Source: Paraphysomonas bandaiensis (taxonomy: Eukaryota > Chrysophyceae). Taken from it: a stretch of 64,000 nt of DNA. Location of the stretch: the NCBI GenBank assembly GCA_965644295.1, contig CBFFRP010000072.1, positions 62,001 through 126,000 on the forward strand. The letters are read 5' to 3'. Below the pieces are notes generated by a model. That model was not told the origin of the DNA. It saw nothing but the letters and a program-made list of their open reading frames with translations, and searched no databases. Of the stretch, positions 45,357 to 57,700 are shown one piece after another; within the stretch, counting starts at the first letter, position 1; every line of letters begins with the position of its first letter. Both the position numbers and the translations under genes were made by a program.

Positions 45357-46954
45357 ATGATTCGTCATGTGACTGGACCTACTCGTACACGCACTAAATC
45401 AAAGAAAACTTCGTCATTAGTATGTGCAGTTGGTGTTTGTTTGGCTTTTATGCTTGCAGCTGTTGTGTTTCTATTTGTTGACCCCACAGCTGGATCTTCA
45501 TCAGGTGACATGCCACATCTCTGCTTATTCATATGACATTGTAAAGTAGGACTTATTATTGCATCCCCCGACACGAATGCTGCAAGAATGCAACTGAGGG
45601 AGCCCAATCCTGTGCATAATCAACCGGGTGTGGAGCCTCTAGCCGAACACCATCATGATGTAGCTGTGACTCCCCCTGCAAGGAAGAAGATTGGATTTGC
45701 AATTACGATTACTAAAGATGGAAAGTTCCAGGATGGTGCTGCTGTAATGGCGTACAGTATTCTGGAGGCATTCAAGCATGACGACATAGACATTTCCTTC
45801 GTTGCATTCGTACACCCTGAAGTTTCAACTTCGAGACCATTCCTGCAGCGGGTGGGCTACAGGTATTGGGCGCTTATGAGAACATTTGTTAGTGTAACTA
45901 AGGGTACGGCAACGCCCGCAGGGTGATAGAGGCACCTACACCTGTAAACGTGAGTGCAATCCGAGGAAAGTGGCTTAGAGACCACATTAACGATAAAGCC
46001 GGATGCTGCGGAGCCGCAGAACTCATAAAGCTGTACTCATACAGGCTTATGGAGTATGATTGGGTAGTCCACTTGGACGCTGATGTTCTCATTCTAAATG
46101 TGAGTGTATAGTATGTCTATTCAATATCGTTCTGACTGGACTACCAATCTACATCAGTCTTTCAACGAGTTGTTTGATTTGAAGAAGAGCTTGATATATA
46201 CTACTGACCCCAATATGGCTAGCTACAAAGGTGAGGACAAGATGCCTGTACAGGGAGGGTTTTTAGTTATCAAACCCTCCTTGGAGGACTATCAGAAAGT
46301 GATAGACATAGTGATGGAAGGGGACTACAGAGGTAGTGCCGCATGGGGAGGTACCAGGATTGGCTGGTTTTGGGGGGGTAAGACAATACAAGGAGTACTT
46401 GCTTACTACTATACCAACCAGACAGCTGCGTCTCGGTCCCTTAGAGTGGATCGTTGTATATATAACACCATGGCAGACACCGAGAAATGCGCGTAAGTGG
46501 TTTTGTCTCACTGACATGGCATGAATATATGTGCTATGGATTAATTAGTGGTGATATGTAGGGCGACAAATATTAGTCATGTGAAAAGTGCTCATTTCAC
46601 CGTATGTCAAAAGCCGTGGAATTGTCTTCAGGGATTTCACAACTCATTATGTATGGAATTGCATCAGCGGTAGGTTATTTTGCCATCAGGATTGCGTTAT
46701 GTGGTAACTACGAGTACAGGTGGCATCAGGTACGCAAGGAAGCCGAAGCTTTTTACGGAATTACTACAGCAGCCGCATCTTGTGTCCGACAAAAGTCAGG
46801 GGCAATGAAATATAGTCCATTAGACCTCTCACGTGCTGTCGTACCTGCACGTCCCCATCTTGAGATACCTCCCCCTGGGTTTAGTCGCATGGATCCACTT
46901 CCTGGAGCTGGTTTCGTAGAAATAGACAATCATCGTGCTGGTGTGAGTAAATAG
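45357..46954 (+). CDS. GT8-like glycosyltransferase, type II membrane protein
   Basis: Six exons: 45357-45504, 45550-45862, 45922-46099, 46158-46492, 46562-46669 and 46720-46954 (introns 45-69 bp); 438 residues. A membrane anchor at about residues 22-42 precedes a stem and a luminal catalytic domain. The catalytic domain has AVMAYSILEAF near 96, KLYSYRLMEYDWVVHLDADVL near 190 (the HxDADV is the metal-binding DxD of glycogenin-like GT8 enzymes), PVQGGFLVIKPS near 240 and HFTVCQKPWNC near 340. GT8-type Golgi enzymes of protists and fungi transfer glucose, galactose or GlcNAc to protein- or lipid-linked glycans. Donor is not determinable here. The C-terminal 50 residues are proline-rich. Confidence 0.82.
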
Positions 46955-47638
46955 TCGTATGTCTTTTCCTGTAAGAGATAGATGGAGTGTATCAGTGGTG
47001 TTTGTTGAATGAGTGTAGATACCAATTGTAATATATTTTTCCTAACTGTCACCAGAGTTTTAACTACCGCCTGGAAAAGTTTTTCCTAGTGTATTGTGAT
47101 TATAACATCCTGATACATACATGATTACAAGAAGCCCTATTTTTTGTTAGGAAGGAAGCCAACTGGCATAATTTGAATGTATTTTTTGTATTATTATAAA
47201 TGAGGAGTGGTCGAGTGAGTAGCTGCATCATATCCAGGCCCAATGTGTGGCATCTCATAAGCACAAACGTATAAGTTTTCATCATTGATAACCAAAGTAC
47301 ACAGTGCTTTCGATCATCCTGCAAGAGATACGAGATACTACACACTTCACCACAGTGGTTATCTATTGGACTATGTGAAAAGGCCAGTCCCATCTCATTG
47401 AGAAGATTTCATCGAATGTTGACTTAGTAACAGGTGCTTGCTGACAATATATATTTAATATATGTAATGTAAAAACTATCATGATACGTCATCGATTCAC
47501 CAGCATACTGCAACAATTATTCATTACGTAATCGCAAAATCGTAGCACATGCTTATCAGAGTTACTCAAGCATGACCACTAGTTTTAAAGTATAGCCTAT
47601 CAAAAATAATCAAAACTAGAAGGGATAATATTTCGCTT
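46955..47638. other. Intergenic between convergent genes
   Basis: AT-rich. The frame at 47100-47393 has no family signal. Nothing was recognised. Confidence 0.5.
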
Positions 47639-48955
47639 TTATTTCTTGCTCATGGTGTTGTAAATAAACAACACAGTACTGATAGCACTAAGTAAGCTCG
47701 TTCCCAACATAAGGGTTCTCTCTAACGCAAGATCATCTCTCTGCGCAATTCGGTTTTGGTTGCTGGAAACCAAGGGCTGTTCAGATTTTTTCTTCTCTTC
47801 TTTCTTCGGGTAAGGAGGGGCAAGTTGAGTAATGTTCTCGTAACTTGCAGATGGTCTGACCTCGTGTACCAAAAACCATCTCACAGCCCAGGGTGAGCCT
47901 CTGTGGTTGAGCAGCAGTGCCTATACATATATTACATACAATATTCACATAATAAGTAGCATATATCTACCTGCAGACGTTGGAAAAGGGTATGTGCGCC
48001 ATCAATCTCCTCTTTGAAAATAGATAGAGATTCCACATTGATGCCTATTGGTACCCCTGAGCCACTTGTGCTCTCTAAGATAGACTGAAGAATTTCGCAT
48101 AGTAGCTGAATCGACTCGCGCACTGGCGACTCTGCGGTTAGGATACGTTGTTCAGCCTCTTCTGGGACGGCCATACCGAGCCACTTGATGAAAGTCATGG
48201 TTTTGGCACGTCCGCAAGGGGCAAACGTGATTATGACCTTTTTGGGCACAACTCCACGAGCTTTGCACATGTCACCGTAGTCGTTAAGGAGTTTGATCAT
48301 TGGGGCAGCAGAATAAACTCCCTGGGAGATAAACCATTGTGCACCCCAGTCGGCCTTTGCGCACATAGCACTCGCTTCATCGCGTTTAGTTCCGTGTCTT
48401 TCCGCAATACATACGCATCCAAAGGCACTGTCTCCTCTGGAGCGGACAATGCTTGCTGCCTCTGGTAAACTGGGCCCCTTATACTCGAGTTTAGAAGTTG
48501 GGGCTCCGACAAGGTTGAAGGCCTTATTTTTATGCGTTTTAATCGAGACATCAAGCCATTCGTTAAAGTTATCCACAGACTCTTCGACTACACTCTTGTA
48601 GACAATGCACTGCTTCCCCGCAACCTGAGGAAACAGACTACCATACCATGATGGATCTAGAGTTTTGCGAAACGGGAATGGACGATCGGCATCTACTCTG
48701 CCCTTCTCATCCTGAATATCGTATACAATAAATCCATCTGTGGCCAACACAGCACTACGAGCACAAAATTTCATTAATATTTCTTTTGCTTTTTCAACAG
48801 ATGTTCCTTCTCTATAATAAATATATTGTTACATATAGAAATAATAGATGAGATGAATGATACCTTGGAGGAGGGGTGCCGAACAAGAAAGACGGTCGTG
48901 CTGGGTTGATTAAGTTGTTTGTAAAGTCATCTGGTTTCTCTAATACGGTATTCAT
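47639..48955 (-). CDS. Methylenetetrahydrofolate reductase-like protein with C-terminal membrane anchor
   Basis: Exons 48864-48955, 47971-48811 and 47639-47920 (introns 52 and 50 bp); 404 residues. The start and first splice give SFLFGTPPPREGTSVEKA, the entry strand of the MTHFR-type FAD barrel. GCVCIAERHG, KADWGAQWFISQGVYSAAP and IITFAPCG fall where the MTHFR barrel has its R-H, Q-F-x-T-Q and later strand motifs. The canonical T-Q reads S-Q. The C-terminal exon adds a lysine-rich spacer and a hydrophobic helix, TLMLGTSLLSAISTVLFIY, at the extreme end, so the protein is probably tail-anchored. It could reduce a folate or another substrate. Identity as true MTHFR is uncertain because the usual C-terminal regulatory domain is absent. 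Confidence 0.65.
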
Positions 48956-49372
48956 GATATTCAGTGTAATTATTAAGAAATAACTGGTAATGTATTACTA
49001 GGCTGTTAATGTATATGTCAGGGAGGCTAATATTGGCATGAGCATCACCTGTTGCATAGTTATCTATAGGAAACATGCATACAATGCAATTACATACATA
49101 TACATACATGTTCCTGTTGTTGTATGCATAGTATAGAAATCACAGTACCACGATGCAAAAAATAAATATGTGGTCCTCACACATCCGTCATTCCTTCTCA
49201 TGAAAAGAGTGTACAAAGATCTAAATATCGGGATATTATGGTTTGGTTCATGCCCAAACAAATAAAATAAGGATTTTTAGGTGGACAATATTTTGTTGTT
49301 ACGCTTGTACGTACAGTAGGATATGTGTCCATTTGGAGAAACTGTGAGTTTTTTTAAGTTTTGGAGGGATTT
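48956..49372. other. Intergenic
   Basis: Upstream of the MTHFR-like gene. AT-rich with a short ACATACATAT repeat at about 49091-49110. No gene was seen. Confidence 0.45.
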
Positions 49373-50233
49373 TTAGCTAGTCCAACGGTTTGTAGAAGAT
49401 CCAGCACCAGCTCTTCGAGTTGCAACTAGAAGATCAGCTATTGAGTTTGGCCACAACGATAAAATGGCATCAGCATAGCTCTTAATTAACCTATGAGCAG
49501 TCAAAAGGGTTACTTCACCTGAAAACTATCAGTTTATGTTACACTGCAACATATTGCCACAAAACCCAATTGCTTAGTACAAACTTGTCAAGACTTATAT
49601 CTATATATGAGTTGGTTCTATTGATATAAATACATGCAATAGTGTCGCATTCTGTTGCAGTGCGTGGAAGATATAATTACGATACGCTCTAAAAACAGCA
49701 ACAAGTAACTGAAATGGAGAGACTTTGCAATAGCTCATAAATGACCTGAAAACGTTTTCAGTACTCTGTAAAAGAAATTGAGAAATGAAAAAATAGAATC
49801 CCCCTGCTATTTACTGATATTACTGCTATCGTATATGAAAGCCAGCACATTAGATTCTATTTTGAAAGTATGTGGTCAACTGGTAATTCCACAGCAGGGG
49901 GGTTTAACATCAATTACATACAAAGGCAGTGTATATAAAGTGGGAACCCTAGTAGTCAAATAGATGGCCACATGTTATACATCGTGACAGAAACAGTGCA
50001 GAACCCCCTGATTTCAACTCCCCGGAAAGCACCACCGGCCCGTCCTCTTTCACCAGAACCACCACCACTGCCACCAGGACCTCTTCTTTCATATTTGATT
50101 AATCTGCAAACAGTAACGATTGTATAGTCTCATCGATCTAAAGCTTTATGACTGTACTATATCATACTTTGAAGTAATAGACAATGATTGTGTCACTATG
50201 TAGTATGTGGTACCTATTATCATCTAAATTCAT
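49373..50233 (-). CDS. Unresolved putative multi-exon gene
   Basis: Several exon-like pieces lie on the minus strand but could not be joined with certainty. A start at 50233, MNLDDN, splices by a canonical intron into LIKYERRGPGGSGGG, a glycine/arginine-rich stretch. Internal frames include SPFQLLVAVFRAYRNYIFHA at about 49640-49740. The last exon ends SNRW-like in ATRRAGAGSSTNRWTS at the stop at 49373-49375, preceded by SYADAILSLWPNSIADLLV. Codon-like composition and consistent splice signals argue for a gene. No family is recognised, and the middle of the model is unreliable. Confidence 0.3.
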
Positions 50234-50572
50234 ATTGCCAGAAGAGAGGAAAAGTGAGAATGGTCGGCATGCATTGAAGCTGTTTTGTGATATGCTATAA
50301 AGCAGTTTCCAAGCATAGCTACAGGCATACACAATGGGTTGGGGCTCTTACGGGATGTAATGTAGGTGAAGCGTCATTATTAGTTTTGTGTCAGATTATG
50401 GCGACTAGGTATTTATCAAATGAGAATCGATTTGAGGCTTATTGAAGTTTGACTAGGCTCGAGACGAGTGTACCTTACGGATAACTCTACATCGAGCGTC
50501 TCACACAAGAACGGGAAGATATATCATATATCATAAAATTGTACTTGACTTTACTTCGCACACCTATCGCGG
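50234..50572. other. Intergenic
   Basis: Short region between the unresolved gene and the end of the exonuclease gene. A small in-frame extension of the unresolved gene (YAWKLLYSISQNSF, about 50250-50320) could be an upstream exon. Otherwise nothing was recognised. Confidence 0.4.
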
Positions 50573-52871
50573 TTAAACTACTGTGTATAGGACGCTGGCA
50601 GTGGTTGCATTATACAGGCATTGCTGAAGCTCCTCTTCCAACTCGTCTGTCCACACTGATGCACTCATAGATTTTGTGCACACATGCTTTCGTTTTTGTA
50701 ACTCCGCTACTTTTCGTGTAGATCTCTGCGTTGACACGAGTAGTAGGGTATTTCTATTGGCAATGCTATTCTGAACTGCACTAATAATATTGGCCACTAC
50801 ATCTTTGAGTCTACTAGAACAACTATTGTCCTGACTATCCCATTCTGTGCTGTCTAAACCAAGATATGTGAAACTCCTATGATGCACTACATCTTCTCGA
50901 CTCGTCATGACTCTTATCCGCTTCAGCGCCGCTTCTACAGCCTTTGCGTTGTTTGCGTAGCATTGTGTGTCCACCGACCCTCCCACACATGATCGCATAG
51001 TGCCCATACACTCAGCATTAGACCATATGAAGCCGCTTGACACACTCGACGGCAAGCGTGAGACCAATGGCTCACGAAGGTCACTTTCAGATTTAACTCC
51101 AAATGTGGGGCCCATATCTGCTTTGAGAGTCGCTAGTTGTACTGCGGCTCGTGCATCTTCCTCGCTACTATGACCACCCCTACCCTTCTGTATATTCACA
51201 TGTAGATATTCCTTGGCAAGAAACTTTAGCTTATGTCGCAAGGGGTACCCCTTAGGATGGGGATATATAACTGCTGTATCAATACACTTCGCATGACAAA
51301 CCCGCAGTGCCTTTAAATCATTCTCAAGCGAGTGCCCGACCAAAATCGTATTGGCCGTCACGATCCTGAGGAATGCCAGCTGCACCTGCTCCAGACGCAC
51401 TGAGACATCCTGCATAAGCGCAGCGTTGATACCGCTAAATTCCTCTCTATAGTTTAGTATAGGTAAATAAGGTTTCACCAAAGTATCTAACAGCACTCGG
51501 CCATTTTTATCGACTAAAGATAAACGCGTAAGCTCCAATCCGTTGGCAGTATCGCACATCTCGCAGTCAAGGCCGACGAGTTCTAGGGATGCAGACTTGA
51601 GAGGACAGATGTCATCGCCACTATGTCCAGGGGCACAGCGGTGACAGTGGTAGCCAAGAACACCGGCGTTTGCTGTGGTTTGAAAATATATATCCCCTTC
51701 TTCCATTTCCCTCTCCTCGACAGCCAGTTCAACTGCAACTGCCTCCGAATCTCCAGTTTCCACGTCCCCGTTTACGGGCTCCCCGCTGGCCATCCCAGCA
51801 GTAGTTGAAGTATTTTCACTCCCTTGACAGATGCGTTTAGCAGATTTGACACCACCATTCAAACCATTTCCGGAGTAAGGCCTCTTACCCCCAGCTATAT
51901 ATTCCGCTGGAGGACACACACGCACAGTCTCGGAAAAGGACAAATAGCGATGACATTCTGCGAGGTCCGGAACATATCCCTCTAGGACCCCTTTTGTAAC
52001 GCCCTCATTAGATTGCACAGCATCGTCATTCTTGTCATTGCCTTCCACATGAGGGGAGTCGTAAGATTTGGCAGCTGGTGCAGAGGGCACAGGATATCCC
52101 CAGGTGCGCATAGCTGCCTGGCTCAGTACGTATCTGTCATACATAGTGCCTCCACCGACAACAGCAGCAGAATTTTCAGTAGCAGGCTCATCTTCCATCA
52201 GCGGAAGGGTAAGCAATCGCTGGGGAAAGATGTGGAATGGATTCTGAGCCCGTGATATACGTACAGTCACGAGTTCGCTCTCAACACCACACACTGAAAC
52301 CAACATAACGTCATTGCATATTCATTAACATCACAATGCAATACGAAATGAAAAATGCCACACCTGATTGGCTTAATGTCTCTTCATATTCAGACACATG
52401 GATAACAATCACATCCCTGACGAAAGCTCTGTTCCTCACCTATACAGAATTGAGCGTTCCAATGATGACAGCTCCAAGTACACACCTCAAAGTACTTCGG
52501 AATATTAGCCTTTTCATTATATACAGCCTGAAGAAGATCACGTAATTCCTGTGTGTTAATTATAAGAAACACTCTAGAAGAGTCGTGTTGCATCTCACCG
52601 ATGTATTGAGATCATGCTTGCAAGTGCTTCTTGTTGTGTCCGGTACCTTTCGAATACCTGCGCGACCCTATCGACACCCCATGATACTCCTCTCCTTATA
52701 GTGTTACATATATTACCGTGATACCGTATCGGATACACTGCTGGAGCTGTATGAGACAGTCAGTTGATTGAGATCTATATTAACGGATAAGACCTGCTCA
52801 GTTAGTGCCAAGTGACCACCAGAGACCTTCTTGCGATACTTCTTTGCTTTCTTATCATTGGGATCTGACAT
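50573..52871 (-). CDS. REXO/Rex1-type DEDDh RNA exonuclease
   Basis: Preferred model: exons 52725-52871, 52599-52667, 52486-52548, 52364-52439 and 50573-52293; 691 residues. A shorter form could start at the ATG 52593, inside the third intron of this model. ELRDLLQAVYNEKANIPKYFEV then VRNRAFVRDVIVIHV is the N-terminal module of the RNA exonuclease family. The DEDDh domain has ELVGLDCEMCDT (D, E), LVGHSLENDLKAL (D) and GGHSSEEDARAA (H, D) at about residues 350-500. A variable middle region and a C-terminal extension flank it. These 3'-5' exonucleases trim rRNA and other small RNAs, usually in the nucleus. Confidence 0.85.
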
Positions 52872-54719
52872 CCCGTGTGAGGCTATTAGCTGGAAGGCTA
52901 TAGTGGAATGTGTGTGTGACTTCCTTAAATATGGCAACAATTAACACACACCAATAAAATGGATGTCATTGTACGTGTACTCCTTATGTACACAGCCATG
53001 TACAAAACCCGGTTTTCCAAAATTTTAGGATTTCCAAGAAAATATTTGGGATATTTGTATGATATGTTAGTGATTTCTATATGTTTTACAACATGCATGG
53101 GGTGGCATACTTGTATGCGAGGAAAAAAAACTCTTGTAGTACCAATAATACCGTTCTTCCTACATACTCTATTGTACATACATATACAGTATATAAGCAT
53201 CTATCCACTCACTCCTATTCAAGTGGTCGTATCTTATATCAGTCCGCCCATACAGAGCTCGTCCATATGGTTTGGGTTTGGTATTCATTCTTATTGTTTC
53301 TCGTATGTTACTCTTTTTCTTCTCTGAGACTCTTCTCTGAAGGATTCTTCTTCCAAAGATTCCTCTGTGATGAGAGAAATCACAACTCTTTCATCGATAT
53401 TTTGTTCCTGCTGATTCATTTCATCGATATGAGAAACAATCAGAATGAGTACCAAACCTCATCAAAGAAGAGCAATCAGTGTATATTGACCCAACATTTT
53501 AACACTTGAATTGGAGTGAGTGTATATATATGTGCCTTGTATTGGCTAAACTTGAATTCAATAGCTATATGTTAAAGTGTGTCCATGAGGAGTCATCGAA
53601 ATGTTAGAGTAGGAAGATTCCTTTTCTTACATATTTCATGGTATATGGCGCCTCTTATTGGTAGTACATTTCCCCGGCACGCAGTACGGTACGCCATGCA
53701 TGTTGTGAGTGTTAAACTGCTGCTGTATACTCTGATTGTAACATGGGCAGCTACGCAGTGTAGGGATACGTAAACTTGTATCACTCTACTGAATGACTAT
53801 ATATATTTACACTACGTGACTCAGGTGATGAGCTTAGGAAGACTACAGGCCCATATGATAGAAGCCACTTGCTAATCTAACAGTTTAAATGTACGTATAT
53901 ATAATCATACTGTACATTCACGTACATACATATATATATATAGATATAATAATACATACATATATACTACATATACATATAAATACTATTATGAGCATTA
54001 AACTAACATCGTCATAATATAAATAGTGGACACAATCAGTTATCGTGGACAGAATAGAGGAACAGCCGATTAAAAATAATACAGACAAGAATTTACTAAA
54101 TAGAGGAGAGGTTGATGATACGACACCAGTGCGCATTGCATATCTATTTAGTAGTCTTCTTCGACAAGATGCTATAAAGAAGTTTACCATTCCAGGATGT
54201 TCAAACTTATTGACTAGATTGAATGATATTTCCCATTGACTACGCTGTGCTGATTAAACAAAGCGGTGTGTGTTGAGTGTTGAGTACGACGATGATTTAA
54301 GTTCTGTATGAAGTGGTCTTGGAGATATATTTCGATAGTTAAACTCACTCACGGAATTATCATTGCAATAAATCAGTCAGTTAATTATATTTTGCAAAAT
54401 CGTAATAAATCATTAATGAGCAGTGCGGTGTTCTTGCATAAAAATTGATATTAACCTTCAGTATATACTTGCTTTAAATGTTAGTATCGTCACAACTACT
54501 TGTTCACTATACCAGGGGTGTTGAAAGCATCGATTGCTAAGAGTGTATGATATAGATGTTACCAACAATCCCCGGAGAACTGATACATGCACATAGCACA
54601 TAGCGAACACAACTAACCTATTAATCTAAGCTTATTACAAATTGTAACAGGGACCTAGTACATTACAAATATTAAACTCAAGTAGTCTCATACTAATATA
54701 AACATATATTATGAACAAA
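52872..54719. other. Intergenic with low-confidence ORFs
   Basis: About 1.8 kb, AT-rich, with TATA microsatellite-like DNA near 53930-53990. Frames at 52959-53509 and 53579-53773 do not look coding. One frame at 54045-54239 (+) has balanced composition, with PVRIAYLFSSLLRQDAIKKF, and could be a terminal exon of a small gene. No upstream exon could be tied to it. Confidence 0.4.
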
Positions 54720-57700
54720 TTATGATACAGGATTCACACCAACAGGTAGCCCATACACAACTGGTGCACTTCCCACTGCTGACTTCATTTTGCACACATT
54801 TCGAGAGTACGAAAGCGATTGAGATATACTATTACCAAACTTCCTATTGCTTTCTTCGTTGAATAAGTTCTCCATACATTGAACAGAGAGCTTATCAATA
54901 TCTTTGTCTGTAACATCCCACAGGTTTCCAACAACCCAAGGAGCTCCACTCAATAAATATGACACAGATGCCCCATACGGGTCATGTATTCCGTTCTTAA
55001 TGAGAGCTCCACTACTACATCCCCACAACATTGCAGCTGGACAACGCAATTTTCGAAGTCTGGCACAAAAATGAATTGAAAACAGGTACATGAAACAATG
55101 CATAACATACTTGTTACTTTTTCCAAAAAGCTTTTCGCCACTCCCATGGCCACAGTAGAGAAAAAGCTCAGAACTTTCGTGATTTTCCCTGTTTACCGAA
55201 GAGTTATGCACTCACAGCGATGCATCGCCTGATTACCTGATCATGTCATCTGGAGGACGCTCACCAACATAACCTCTCCACCTCCATTTCGTGGCATAAG
55301 GTTCAAGGAATGTCATCATTGTAGACCGCGTTCTATGCAGATTGTCGTCCGGATCAACAGCATACCAACAACGTGCTAAGGAGATTAGAGAATTTTTCTT
55401 TGAGCTTTCAACATGTCCAGAAGTTTTAGAGGGAGCAGCAACAACAGACTCAGAATCGCTTCGACCGTGCAGCAGCAGCAAATTAAGCAATACTGCCAAT
55501 CCGGGTACTCGAGAGCAACTGTGCTTCCTGAGACATGGGAGAGTCTCCCACGGTAAAGCCTGCATCGCCTCGTCCAGAATCAACACCACATGACCAACTT
55601 GGTTACTGTCTTCAATTTCCAACTTCTCAGTTTGTTTATTGTTGTGCGTGTCATCACTAGTTACTTCCACCTTTGACGCACCGTCTTCCCCCGTAGCTGT
55701 ACGACTCGCTGTTAAGATTAATGCCTGACAGAGTCTTTCCACAAGATCTGCTTTTTTGCCTGATGTTTCCAACCCAGCGTCCTTCAGTTCTTGTCTCAGT
55801 TCAACTACCTTCATCCTACCCACTCGCTCTCTGATAGCGCTCTCGTCAACCTCCTTCGATGCACAATATTCATTAGAAGCTTGACTTTCAGTCCGGGACA
55901 ATTCTGTTATTACATCTGGTCGAATTAAATCAACCACTTCGATCGCCCTTTGAAGAATTTTTCTTGATATTTCTTCAGACATCTCAGCTCCATCAAGGAC
56001 ATACCCCATTGCACACATCAGCACTTCACTCACGGCCGTGACACAGTCACATTTATCCAATCCAGCTATTTCTGAAGTGATAAACCTCACCCATACCAAT
56101 ATCCCATTTATAATATCATTCGTATCAGATGTTTTACACGTAAATTGCAGTTTCTTGCTGCTCTTAGCTTTTCCTTTACCCCCTCTAGTCCTACCGGACG
56201 TGCATAACGTTCGCGAATCAATAAGATCTTGAAACACCTCGCGCACTGCATTCTCTTTGTCATCAAAAGTACACTGATCAAGCTGAAGCGGTGGAGAGAG
56301 TATACACCTCCACACTCCAAGAATATCCTGAACTTGCTCCAAAAACTTAGCCATTCTCATATCCAAGTTCTCACGACCATGCCACCATTTCAACTTATCG
56401 GAATCAGTCCAATTTTTAATAACATCAGCGCTGCTGGTCGACTGTAACTGTGATTTATTGACTTCAATTATATCATCCCACTCTTTCAAGGCTGCGAGGA
56501 GTGCATCGTACTTCGGAATAGCTACTACCAGCGGAAATGACGACAAATCTTTCCTCCCCAACAGTATACGATGCGAACTGTGATCTAAAGATATAAAGCA
56601 CGTAGAACAGACGTCACATTTCTGGTTGGATGCACCATTCCATGCATCCAGCATACCGTTGATAGCAAGAAGACTCGATGTGTTACCACAACAGGCGGAA
56701 CGAACAAGTTCACATGCTGTATTGAGATGTGCATTCCTTTCTGACGAGGAGTCAGACTTAAACTCCAGTGAACATTCTACAGTAGTACCACACGATCCAG
56801 CACCCAAGACGAAAGATAATAGAGACTGCGCAAAACACTTACCAAGAGATTCGCACAGTCTATCTTCAGAAGCAAGGGCGGTCCCAGAGGTATAGATTGA
56901 AAGGGAAGGGAGCAAGACATCTACTGCAGCTCGCCTTCGCATATCTCTTACGACATCAAAGCACTCCCCAGCGAGAATACTTTTTCCAGAAAAAGCACGT
57001 GATATACGCTCGTTGATAATAGAGTTATTTACACCACTAAATCCCGAAAAGACATGTGAAGAATGATACATATCTGATAATTCACATAACTTGCGTTTTA
57101 AACTTTCAGCCACAAAAGCACGAATTGGTTTCGGCAAGCATGTGTTATACTGGAGCGTAGCAACTTCGGTCGCCCCTAAATCGACCCTATAAGGCGTCAA
57201 GTCCCAATAATAGAACAATCTACGGTAGTTCAGTGCATCGACGGAGGCACAGTCCACAGAGCCGTTTACGATTAACTTTTCCAATGAACGAGCCGCAGCT
57301 TCAATAAGATTATCAATATCAAGGGTAATTATTCCTTTAACTCCTTTATGCGTTAAAGAACATAAATTTTCGAGTTCAGTCGACAGCTTCGCTGACTCTG
57401 ACCGATGAAGAACCCTCAAAGTATGTAGGGAACATATGTTCCGATAGACACCTGGTATCGCCTGACCCAGCGCTTTCGCTTCAGCAAGATACGATAAACA
57501 CTTTTCAAATGCGCCCGACATCTCCAGGAGATCAGCTACATGCAAATAAGTGTCTAGTAGAAGCGGACTCGAATCGACACTCGCTGTGTGGCTACTACCA
57601 GGTCCCTTCGCATTCAACGCGCATTTAGCCCACACCAATGCCTGGGAGTGGGAGCCAAGAACCCATAGACATATCTTGCTACTGTAGAGACACACCCAAT

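Noticed and set aside
52959-53509. Overlapping ORFs of 122 and 142 codons
   Set aside because: They overlap in different frames of AT-rich DNA and show no conserved motif.
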